Shown one piece after another: positions 6,977-14,690 of a stretch of 14,690 nucleotides of DNA. The position numbers and the translations under genes are program-made. Under the pieces are notes generated by a model. That model ran no database searches. It saw only the letters and a program-made list of their open reading frames with translations, and had not been told where the DNA came from. The stretch is from positions 1 to 14,690 of the forward strand of contig JANQKO010000138.1 in the NCBI GenBank assembly GCA_028281075.1. Direction: 5' to 3'. Position 1 is the stretch's first letter. Every line of letters starts with the position of its first letter. This DNA is from Alphaproteobacteria bacterium. Its GTDB lineage: Bacteria; Pseudomonadota; Alphaproteobacteria; GCA-2731375.

Positions 6977-8350
6977 GTGCTGTTCAACGAATACCGGTTT
7001 CTGCTGCTGTTTCTGCCGCTGGTGCTGCTGCTGTTCTTTCTGGCCGCGCCGCGGACCCGGCGGCGCGAGCTCCTGATCCTGGCCTCGCTCGTCTTCTACG
7101 GCCAGGCCGGCATCGGCCATGCCGTGGTCCTGGCGCTCGGTATCGTCTGGGTCCATCTCGCGACCCGCTCGGACGCCGTCCGCGGCAGCCGGTTGCGGCT
7201 GCTCGCCGCCATCGCCGGGCCGCTGGCCGCCCTGTTCTATTTCAAGTATGCGGGCTTCGCCGTCGATACCCTGCGGCTGGCGACTGACGGCGCCGTCGGC
7301 GCGCCGTTCAGCCTGTTCGGCAACGTCCTGCTACCCGCCGGCATCTCGTTCTTCACCTTCCAGATGGTGGCCTTCGCCATCGACCGCTATCGCGGCGATA
7401 TCGCGGTGGCGCCGCCGCTGCGCAGCTTCGCGCTCTATGTCAGCTTCTTTCCGCAGCTCGTCGCCGGTCCGATCCTGCGCTTCGACCAGGTCGCGGGCGC
7501 GATCCGGCGCCTGGCGGATTTCGTGCCGGCACGCCGCGATATCGAGGCGGCCATCGGCTTCGTCAGCTTCGGCCTCGCGGCCAAGGTGCTGGGGGCCGAC
7601 GCGCTGGCGAACGTGATGGCGCCCTTCGTGGCCGAGCCGGCGCGGCTCGGCCTGGATGGCGCCTGGTTCGTCGCGTTCGGCTACAGCTTCCGGATCTATT
7701 TCGACTTTTTCGGCTATTCGCTGATCGCCATCGGCCTCGGCCGGCTGTTCGGCTTCCATTTCCCGGACAATTTCCGGCGGCCTTACGAGGCGCTGAACCC
7801 GCGCGATTTCTGGCGCCGCTGGCATGTCACGCTGTCCTACTGGATCCGTGACTATCTCTACCTGCCGCTGGGGGGCAACCGGCGCTATGCCGTCAATATC
7901 GCCATCGTCTTCGCGCTCTGCGGCCTCTGGCACGGCGCCGGCTGGAACTTCGTCGCCTGGGGCCTCTATCACGCCGGCCTGGTGGCGGGCTACCGGGCCG
8001 TGCGGCCGGTCTGGGACCCGCTGCCGGCGCTGCTGCAGCGGCTGCTGACCTTCCTGCTGGTGACGCTGGGCTGGAGCCTGTTCCTCTACGACTTCGAGGG
8101 CGCCGCGGCCCTGCTGCAGAGCCTGGCCGGGCTCGGCGACGGCACGGCGCGGCCGCCGACCTATGGTGCCTGGCTGCTGCTGGCGGCGGTGGCGGCGGTC
8201 TGTTTCGGCGTGCATTTCGAGCGTCTGGCCTTGCGCGACGACCGCACCGGCCTGCGCGCCGTTCTCTATGGCGGCGGGCTCGCCTGCCTGCTGTTCGCGG
8301 CGTTCGTCTTTGTTGATCGCTCGCAGACCTTCATATATTTCCGCTTCTGA
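6977..8350 (+). CDS. MBOAT family O-acyltransferase (AlgI/DltB-like)
   Basis: A 457-residue polytopic membrane protein starting with the typical LFNEYRFLLLFLPLVLLL. It contains LLPAGISFFTFQM (118-130), the conserved FPQLVAGPI (158-166), the long RPYEALNPRDFWRRWHVTLS block (268-287, His283) and the invariant His319 in LCGLWHGAGWNF (314-325). These are hallmarks of AlgI-type MBOAT proteins, which pass acetyl or other acyl groups across the inner membrane for glycan modification. The start is GTG 6977, one base after the SGNH gene's stop, implying tight coupling. The next gene begins 23 nt downstream. All expected landmarks are present, so it should be active; the acyl group and acceptor are not determined. 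Confidence 0.95.
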   Translation: MLFNEYRFLLLFLPLVLLLFFLAAPRTRRRELLILASLVFYGQAGIGHAVVLALGIVWVHLATRSDAVRGSRLRLLAAIAGPLAALFYFKYAGFAVDTLRLATDGAVGAPFSLFGNVLLPAGISFFTFQMVAFAIDRYRGDIAVAPPLRSFALYVSFFPQLVAGPILRFDQVAGAIRRLADFVPARRDIEAAIGFVSFGLAAKVLGADALANVMAPFVAEPARLGLDGAWFVAFGYSFRIYFDFFGYSLIAIGLGRLFGFHFPDNFRRPYEALNPRDFWRRWHVTLSYWIRDYLYLPLGGNRRYAVNIAIVFALCGLWHGAGWNFVAWGLYHAGLVAGYRAVRPVWDPLPALLQRLLTFLLVTLGWSLFLYDFEGAAALLQSLAGLGDGTARPPTYGAWLLLAAVAAVCFGVHFERLALRDDRTGLRAVLYGGGLACLLFAAFVFVDRSQTFIYFRF

Positions 8351-8373
8351 ATGTCGCACGGACCCGTTGCCCC

Positions 8374-9534
8374 ATGACCGCGTCCCAACGCCATATCGCC
8401 GTCCTGACCGGCAAGCGCGGCGGCTACGGCGCCATGCGGCCGATGCTGCGGGCGATCGACGACGCGGCCGACCTGCGGCTGTCGCTGATCGTCACCGATC
8501 AGCACGTGAACCCGAAATTCGGCGCCACTGCCAGCGAGGTCGCGCGCGATTTCGAGATCGCCGCGGCCGTCGACATGGGTCAGGACGGCGACAGTCCGGC
8601 GGCGCGGACGGCGGCGATCGCCACCTGCATGGCGAAGATGGCCGGCGTGCTGGACCGGCTGCGTCCCGATATCCTGGTGCTCTACGGCGACCGCGGCGAG
8701 GTCGTGGCGGCGGCGGTGGCGGCGGTGAACCTCTCGGTGCCGGTCGCGCACCTGCAGGGCGGGGACGTGTCGGGCAACGTCGACGACCTGTTCCGGCATG
8801 CCGTCAGCAAGCTGGCGCATCTGCACTTCCCCTCGACCGAGGCCAGCGCGGCCCGGATCCGGGCCATGGGCGAGGAGCCCTGGCGCATCCACGTGGTTGG
8901 CGACAACCATGTCGACCCGATGTTCGCGCTGGCACGGCCCGACCCGGCGGACCTGCGGCGGCGCTACGACATCGCGCCCGGCGAGCGGCCGATCATCGTG
9001 CTGCAGCATTCGGAAACCATCCGGCCGCGCGACCATCGCGCCGACATGGCGGACACGCTTGCCGCCGTGCTCGATACCGGCCGCCGGGCGCTCGCGGTCT
9101 ATCCCTGCTCGGACCAGGGCTACGAGGGCGTGATCGCGGCCATCGAGGAACGGCGCGGCGCGCCCGGCCTGTCGATCCACACCAATATCGACGCGCCGGA
9201 CTTCCTCGGTCTGATGCGCCTGGCCGCGGCGATGGTCGGCAATTCCTCGGCCGGCCTGATCGAGACGCCCTATGCCCGTATCCCGGCCGTGAATGTCGGC
9301 GAGCGCCAGCGCGGGCGCGCGCATGCCGAGAACGTCATCCATTGCGAGATGGGCCGCGCCGCCGTCGCCGCGGCGCTCGACCAGGCGCTGAACGATGCCG
9401 CCTTCGCCCGGACCGTCGCCGCCTGCCGGCAGCCGTTCGGCGACGGCCAGAGCTACAAGCGCATCGTCGCGGCACTCAGAGCCGCGCCGCCGGGCCAGAC
9501 GCTGCTGGAGAAACGCTTCGTCGAGGCCTCGTAA
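8374..9534 (+). CDS. neuC: Hydrolysing UDP-HexNAc 2-epimerase (NeuC/LegG-like)
   Basis: A 386-residue GT-B-fold epimerase that would hydrolyse and epimerise a UDP-GlcNAc-type substrate, giving ManNAc (sialic acid route) or its diacetylated bacillosamine counterpart (legionaminic acid route). Motifs are the N-terminal LTGKRGGYGAMRPML (11-25), LYGDRGE (103-109), HLQGGDVSGNVDDLFRHAVSKL (126-147, quoted in part), QHSET (211-215) and the UDP-binding VGNSSAGLIETP (288-299) followed by RQRGRAHAENVI (311-322). Classical NeuC has an acidic residue after GxR in the first motif; here it is Gly-Gly. No NeuB or NeuA gene is present in the window, so the nonulosonate route is incomplete here, though the methyltransferase at 490 hints at one. 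ATG 8374 is the first in-frame start after the MBOAT gene. Confidence 0.85.
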   Translation: MTASQRHIAVLTGKRGGYGAMRPMLRAIDDAADLRLSLIVTDQHVNPKFGATASEVARDFEIAAAVDMGQDGDSPAARTAAIATCMAKMAGVLDRLRPDILVLYGDRGEVVAAAVAAVNLSVPVAHLQGGDVSGNVDDLFRHAVSKLAHLHFPSTEASAARIRAMGEEPWRIHVVGDNHVDPMFALARPDPADLRRRYDIAPGERPIIVLQHSETIRPRDHRADMADTLAAVLDTGRRALAVYPCSDQGYEGVIAAIEERRGAPGLSIHTNIDAPDFLGLMRLAAAMVGNSSAGLIETPYARIPAVNVGERQRGRAHAENVIHCEMGRAAVAAALDQALNDAAFARTVAACRQPFGDGQSYKRIVAALRAAPPGQTLLEKRFVEAS

Positions 9535-9620
9535 GCCGGTGGACGCCCGCCGGCCGAAGGGTTATGCATCGGCCTGATTTCATCGGTCCTTGGATATCGA
9601 GCAGAAGCGAAAGCAACCGC

Positions 9621-10793
9621 ATGCGTGTTTTGATCCTGGGCGGCGACGGCTATCTCGGCTGGCCGACCGCCATACATTTCTCGGCCGCCGGCGACGAGGT
9701 CTGGGTCGCCGACAACTTCGCCAAGCGGCAGTGGGAGCTGGAGGAGGGCATCCAGCCGCTGCGGCCGGTGCCGACCCTGCACCGCCGCGTGGCGCGCTGG
9801 CGCGAGCTGACCAACAATCCGATCCACCTCAGGGTCGGTGACCTGACCAACCACCGCTTCGTCTACAAGCTGCTGGAAGAAGCCCGGCCCGACGCCATCG
9901 TGCATTACGCCGAGCAGCCGTCGGCGCCCTATTCCATGCAGAGCCGGACCACGGCGGTGAACACGCAGGTCAACAACGTCGCCGGCACCATGAACCTGCT
10001 GTTCGGCATTCAGGCCATCTGCCCCGACACGCATTTGGTCAAGCTCGGCACCATGGGCGAATACGGCACGCCCAACATCGACATCGAGGAAGGCTACCTG
10101 ACCGTCGAGCACAACGGCCGCACCGACACCGTGCTCTATCCCAAGCTGCCGGGCAGCTTCTACCACCTGTCCAAGGTGCACGACAGCAACAACATCTATT
10201 TCGCCTGCCGGATCTGGGGCCTGCGGGCGACCGACCTGAACCAGGGCGTGGTCTACGGCATCGACACCGATCAGACCGTGCTGGACGAGACGCTGGCGAC
10301 CTCGTTCCACTACGACCATGTCTTCGGCACGGTGTTGAACCGGTTCCTGGTGCAGGCGAGCCTGGACCTGCCGCTGACGGTCTACGGCAAGGGCGGACAG
10401 ACGCGCGGCTTCCTCAACATCCGCGACACGCTGCAATGCGTCGAGCTGGCGGCGCGCAACCCGGCCGACCGCGGCGAGTTCCGGGTCTTCAACCAGTTCA
10501 CCGAGCAGTTCTCGGTGCGGCGGCTGGCCGAGATGGTCGTGGCCGCCGGCGGCCGGCATGGTCTCGACGTCAAGGTCGACCAAATCGAGAATCCGCGCGT
10601 CGAGCGCGAGGAGCACTACTACAACGCCAGGCATTCGAAGCTCGCCGACCTCGGCCTGGTGCCGCACCTGCTGACGGACGCCGTGCTCGACGACATGCTC
10701 GACACCATCGTGCGCCATAACGCCGCCGTCGACACTTCGACCCTGATGCCGTCGATCCGCTGGGCCGGCGGCCAGGTCGCGGCCAAGGCCTAG
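9621..10793 (+). CDS. sqdB: UDP-sulfoquinovose synthase (SQD1/SqdB family)
   Basis: A 390-residue extended SDR closely resembling plant SQD1, which makes UDP-sulfoquinovose from UDP-glucose and sulfite using bound NAD. Near-identical blocks include ILGGDGYLGWPTA (5-17), EQPSAPYSM (98-106), KLGTMGEYGTPNIDIEEGY (141-159), SFYHLSKVHDS (179-189), RATDLNQGVVYG (202-213), YGKGGQTRG (255-263) and GEFRVFNQFTEQFSV (285-299). Thr144, Tyr181 and Lys185 occupy the positions of the SQD1 catalytic Thr/Tyr/Lys. ATG 9621 places the Rossmann strand at residue 2. An in-frame ATG at 9564 would add 19 residues with no conserved content. It sits in a glycan operon beside sulfate-activation genes rather than with a recognisable SQDG glycosyltransferase, so a sulfoquinovose-containing polysaccharide is possible as well as the lipid. 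The family assignment is strong; the end product is inferred. Confidence 0.92.
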   Translation: MRVLILGGDGYLGWPTAIHFSAAGDEVWVADNFAKRQWELEEGIQPLRPVPTLHRRVARWRELTNNPIHLRVGDLTNHRFVYKLLEEARPDAIVHYAEQPSAPYSMQSRTTAVNTQVNNVAGTMNLLFGIQAICPDTHLVKLGTMGEYGTPNIDIEEGYLTVEHNGRTDTVLYPKLPGSFYHLSKVHDSNNIYFACRIWGLRATDLNQGVVYGIDTDQTVLDETLATSFHYDHVFGTVLNRFLVQASLDLPLTVYGKGGQTRGFLNIRDTLQCVELAARNPADRGEFRVFNQFTEQFSVRRLAEMVVAAGGRHGLDVKVDQIENPRVEREEHYYNARHSKLADLGLVPHLLTDAVLDDMLDTIVRHNAAVDTSTLMPSIRWAGGQVAAKA

Positions 10794-10808
10794 CCGGGCG
10801 GATCGGCG

Positions 10809-11387
10809 ATGGACCTCCAGGACTTTTTCGACGCCGAGTTTGACGAGCACGCGGCGGTCACGCGGGCGACGCGCGCCGCCGTCGCCGAACCCTTCGCCGC
10901 GTTGCTGGCGGGCTGCGTCGCGGCCGTCCGCGGTGGCGGCAAGATCATGCTGTTCGGCAATGGCGGCAGCGCCGCCGACGCCCAGCATCTGGCGACGGAA
11001 CTGTCGGTCCGTTACAAGCGCGACCGCGCGCCGATCGCTGCCGTCGCGCTGACGACGGACAGCTCCGCGCTGACGGCGATCGGCAACGACCTCGGCTTCG
11101 AGCAGCTCTTCGCCCGCCAGATCGCGGCCATCGGCCAGAAGGGCGATGTCGCCATCGGCATCAGCACGTCGGGCCGCAGCCCGAACGTCATCCGCGGCCT
11201 GCGCCAGGCCGCCGAGATGGGCATCGTGCCGGCGGCGCTCGGCGGCGGCGCCGGCGGCGAGCTGCCGGGACTGGCCGATCCCCTGCTGCTGGTGCCGTCG
11301 ACGACGACGGCCCGCATCCAGGAGATGCACATCACGCTCGGCCAGATGCTCTGTGGCGCCCTGGAGCTGGAACTGGAACTGGTCTAG
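10809..11387 (+). CDS. gmhA: SIS-domain sugar-phosphate isomerase (GmhA-type)
   Basis: A 192-residue SIS-domain protein matching sedoheptulose-7-phosphate isomerase, first enzyme of ADP/GDP-heptose synthesis. It has the phosphosugar loop FGNGGSAADAQH (49-60), the catalytic-type Glu64 in ATELSVRY, AIGISTSGRSPNV (115-127) and the C-terminal RIQEMHITLGQMLC (169-182). In the usual motif the last helix reads QExHIxxGH; here the second His is replaced by Gln179, a position I recall as active-site/metal-binding His180 in E. coli. Glu64, Gln171 and His174 are retained. It follows the SQD1 gene by 15 nt, with GGCGGA before ATG 10809, and ends 7 nt from the opposing cysNC stop. GmhA is the best name; a related SIS isomerase for another sugar phosphate is possible. 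Confidence 0.8.
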   Translation: MDLQDFFDAEFDEHAAVTRATRAAVAEPFAALLAGCVAAVRGGGKIMLFGNGGSAADAQHLATELSVRYKRDRAPIAAVALTTDSSALTAIGNDLGFEQLFARQIAAIGQKGDVAIGISTSGRSPNVIRGLRQAAEMGIVPAALGGGAGGELPGLADPLLLVPSTTTARIQEMHITLGQMLCGALELELELV

Positions 11388-11394
11388 GCGACGG

Positions 11395-13281
<1,887 letters not shown>

Positions 13282-13296
13282 GTTCGGCCGCATCCC

Positions 13297-14091
13297 TTAC
13301 ATATAGCCGTCGGCGCGCAGGCGTTCGAAGGAATCTTCCGCCTCGTGGTCCATGGCCCGGCCCGACCGTTCGGCGACCTTCGTGGTTTCCAGCTCGGCGA
13401 CGATCTCGTCGATCGTCGCGGCCTCGCTGTCGACCGGGAAGGTGATGTCCTGGTCGCCGAGCGAGCGGTAGCGCTTGCCGTCCCTGGCGAAGTAGAGCGG
13501 TATGGTCGGGATGTTCTCGCGCGCGGTATAGCGCCAGATGTCGATCTCGGTCCAGTGCAGCAGCGGATGGATGCGCAGGTGCGTGCCCGGCGGGAAATCG
13601 GTGTTGAACTGGTCCCAGAATTCCGGCGGCTGGTCGCGGAAGTCCCATTCGCCCGCTTCGCCCCGCGGGCTGAAGTAGCGCTCCTTCGCGCGCAGGCCTT
13701 CCTCGTCGCGGCGGATGCCGGCGAACAGACCCTGGAAGCCCTCGCGCTCGACCATGGCCTTCAGGCCGGCGGTCTTGCGCGCCGCCGAGCGCGTCGCCGG
13801 CGGCAGGCTCGGATCGATCTCCTCGACCGGCGGGCATTCGCCCCGCAGCAGGTGCAGGTTCCATTCCTTGGCGTACTGCTCCCGGAACGCGTACATCTCC
13901 GGGAACTTCTTGCCGGTATCGATATGCAGGCAGGGGAACGGCACATGGCCGAAGAAGGCCTTGCGCGTCAGCCAGATCATGACGTTCGAATCCTTGCCCA
14001 GCGACCACAGCATGGCCAGCTTGTCGATACGGTCGAACGCCTCGCGGATGACGTAGATGCTTTGGTTTTCCAGCGCGTCGAGATGATCCAT
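13297..14091 (-). CDS. cysD: Sulfate adenylyltransferase subunit 2
   Basis: A 264-residue PP-loop enzyme that adenylates sulfate with CysN. It starts with the family's MDHLDALENQSIYVIRE, has the PP-loop SLGKDSNV (30-37), HIDTGKKFPEMY (56-67), AGIRRDE (124-130), RAKER (134-138), WTEIDIWRY (180-188) and ends ADGYM. It is about 40 residues shorter than E. coli CysD (302 residues). The deleted stretch lies between the PLY strand and RYRSLG, and the usual LGCWPLTG segment reads LGDQDITF (211-218). ATG 14091 matches the conserved N terminus. The frame is open upstream to a TTG at 14244, but that extension is low-complexity Arg/Ala and is not counted. It forms an operon with cysNC and is probably transcribed from a promoter between 14092 and 14282. 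Confidence 0.93.
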   Translation of the reverse strand: MDHLDALENQSIYVIREAFDRIDKLAMLWSLGKDSNVMIWLTRKAFFGHVPFPCLHIDTGKKFPEMYAFREQYAKEWNLHLLRGECPPVEEIDPSLPPATRSAARKTAGLKAMVEREGFQGLFAGIRRDEEGLRAKERYFSPRGEAGEWDFRDQPPEFWDQFNTDFPPGTHLRIHPLLHWTEIDIWRYTARENIPTIPLYFARDGKRYRSLGDQDITFPVDSEAATIDEIVAELETTKVAERSGRAMDHEAEDSFERLRADGYM

Positions 14092-14215
14092 GGTGACCGG
14101 CGGTATGGCTGTTGATCGGTTGCAGGAATGTCGCCTGCCGGAATTCGCCCGCCTCCGCGCGCCGGTCGGGCGCGCATGCGGCGCGCGGGCGTTTGCTGCG
14201 GCGCGGTATGCCGCA

Positions 14216-14244
14216 GACATGGCCCATGCGCCCGGCCTTGTCAA
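14216..14244 (-). promoter_or_regulatory. Candidate promoter for cysD-cysNC
   Basis: On the minus strand a perfect TTGACA (plus positions 14239-14244) lies 148 nt upstream of the cysD ATG and just downstream of the terminator hairpin of the preceding gene. At 17-nt spacing the -10 reads CATGTC (14216-14221), a poor match to TATAAT, so only the -35 and the position support the call. The leader that would follow, about 120 nt, is GC-rich with self-complementary GCGCGC tracts; I recognise no known riboswitch in it. Confidence 0.35.
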
Positions 14245-14265
14245 TGGGGCAAGAACGTTAAGATT

Positions 14266-14282
14266 CGGGCCGGCTAGGCCCG
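14266..14282. repeat. Small hairpin adjoining the terminator
   Basis: CGGGCC (14266-14271), loop GGCTA, GGCCCG (14277-14282) form a perfect 6-bp stem that ends on the base before the larger hairpin begins. For leftward transcripts it would be the second of two consecutive hairpins after the kdsD stop. Confidence 0.45.
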
Positions 14283-14310
14283 CGAAAATGGGCCAACCGG
14301 CCCGTTTTCG
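14283..14310 (-). terminator. Intrinsic terminator after kdsD (possibly bidirectional)
   Basis: Two 12-base arms, 14283-14294 and 14299-14310, pair around an AACC loop. The stem is GGGCC-rich at the top and A4/T4 at the base, with a single imperfect pair (G-U as plus-strand RNA, C-A as minus-strand RNA). The A-tract, GC stem and T-tract layout is that of a rho-independent terminator working in either direction. It lies 14 nt beyond the stop codon of the leftward kdsD fragment and upstream of cysD, so it should insulate the cysD-cysNC operon from kdsD. Confidence 0.7.
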
Positions 14311-14323
14311 AACAACCTCTATC

Positions 14324-14690
14324 CTAATAGATGCCGGCCCGCAGCAGGTCGTGCATGTGCAGGATGCCGGCCGGCTGCCGGCCGCCGTCCCGGGTCACGA
14401 ACAGGACGGTAAACGGCCGCTCGCCCTGGTTCATGCGGGCCAGCGCCTCGGCCGCCATGGCCTGGGCGTCGATTACCTGCGGGTCCGGCGTCATCACCTC
14501 GGCGATGGCCCGGTCCAGAAGGTCGCCGCTCAGGTGCCGCCGCAGGTCCCCGTCGGTGATGACGCCGACCAGGCGGCCGGCATCGTCGGTCACGCCGACG
14601 CAGCCGAGCGAACCGCCGGTGATGGCCCGGACCGCGTCGGGCATCGGCGCCGCGACGTTCACGGTCGGCACAACGTCGGCGCCGCGCATG
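14324..14690 (-). CDS. kdsD: Arabinose-5-phosphate isomerase, C-terminal tandem CBS domains (partial)
   Basis: About 122 codons of the C-terminal end of a leftward gene whose start lies beyond the right edge. The first visible Met is internal: MRGADVVPTV corresponds to the start of the CBS region in KdsD/KpsF/GutQ. The first CBS domain has LGCVGVTDDAGRLVGVITDGDLRR (28-51, quoted in part), the second ends ILHMHDLLRAGIY, a typical KdsD/KpsF C terminus. The N-terminal SIS isomerase domain is not in the window. The full enzyme converts ribulose-5-phosphate to arabinose-5-phosphate, the first step to Kdo for LPS or capsule. Its stop codon is followed by the hairpin terminator at 14283-14310. A stand-alone CBS protein is unlikely given the matching C-terminal signature. 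Confidence 0.8.
   Translation of the reverse strand, partial: MRGADVVPTVNVAAPMPDAVRAITGGSLGCVGVTDDAGRLVGVITDGDLRRHLSGDLLDRAIAEVMTPDPQVIDAQAMAAEALARMNQGERPFTVLFVTRDGGRQPAGILHMHDLLRAGIY

Noticed and set aside
5788..6987. Upstream extension of the GMC frame on the minus strand (open to 6987)
   Set aside because: The Rossmann strand starts at the ATG at 5787; the 400 codons before it are low-complexity and lie opposite the SGNH gene.
9564..9620. Earlier ATG for the SQD1 homologue
   Set aside because: It adds 19 residues before the nucleotide-binding strand, and its AAGGG sits only 2 nt from the ATG; 9621 fits the family better.
14092..14244. N-terminal extension of CysD from a TTG at 14244
   Set aside because: The extra 51 residues are Arg/Ala-rich with no conservation, and the TTG is part of the TTGACA promoter-like element; ATG 14091 gives the standard CysD N terminus.
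14324..14690. Stand-alone small CBS-domain protein starting at 14689
   Set aside because: The Met is internal to the KdsD/KpsF pattern and the frame continues off the edge, so it is a partial gene.

Overview
The window is very GC-rich (roughly 70% by eye), and several non-coding frames stay open for 300-900 codons. The protein families (CysNC fusion, NeuC-type epimerase, KdsD, a GtrB/ArnC-like GT2) suggest a Gram-negative alphaproteobacterium, perhaps of the Rhodospirillales. The taxon is inferred from composition and gene style, not from a marker gene. The window is a surface-glycan biosynthesis locus with an IS remnant at its left edge. No RNA gene or CRISPR array was seen, and no gene-free stretch exceeds about 232 bases.

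Layout, left to right. (1) 1-447: internal fragment of an ISAs1-family transposase, cut by the window edge and broken at its 3' end. (2) 490-1122 (+): methyltransferase of the pseudaminic-acid-associated type. (3) 1349-3404 (+): polyprenyl-phosphate-type family 2 glycosyltransferase, then a UPF0104/LPG-synthase-TM integral membrane protein. (4) 3405-5787 (-): GMC-type FAD oxidoreductase and an extended SDR that overlap by 8 nt, converging on the (+) genes with abutting stop codons. (5) 5956-11387 (+): probable operon of five genes, namely SGNH-like membrane-anchored protein, MBOAT O-acyltransferase, NeuC-like hydrolysing UDP-HexNAc 2-epimerase, SQD1/SqdB-type UDP-sulfoquinovose synthase, and GmhA-type SIS isomerase. 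(6) 11395-14091 (-): cysNC and cysD, encoding sulfate adenylyltransferase with APS kinase. (7) A terminator hairpin, then 14324-14690 (-): the C-terminal CBS part of a KdsD/KpsF arabinose-5-phosphate isomerase running off the right edge.

How the parts may fit together (inference). NeuC, GmhA and KdsD are precursor enzymes for acidic or complex surface sugars (nonulosonate/ManNAc, heptose, Kdo). GT2 and UPF0104 handle lipid-linked sugar, and SGNH/MBOAT would O-acylate an exported glycan. The most distinctive part is the sulfur module: an SQD1 homologue with its active-site residues, close to a sulfate-activation pair unlike E. coli CysDN. This suggests a sulfonated (sulfoquinovose-bearing) and/or sulfated surface polysaccharide. 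A second speculative unit is the coupled FAD-oxidase/SDR pair near the GT2 and UPF0104 genes, which could epimerise a sugar by oxidation then reduction, in the manner of DprE1/DprE2. No sulfotransferase, PAPS reductase, sugar-sulfate polymerase, NeuB or NeuA lies inside the window, so the pathways are incomplete as seen here.
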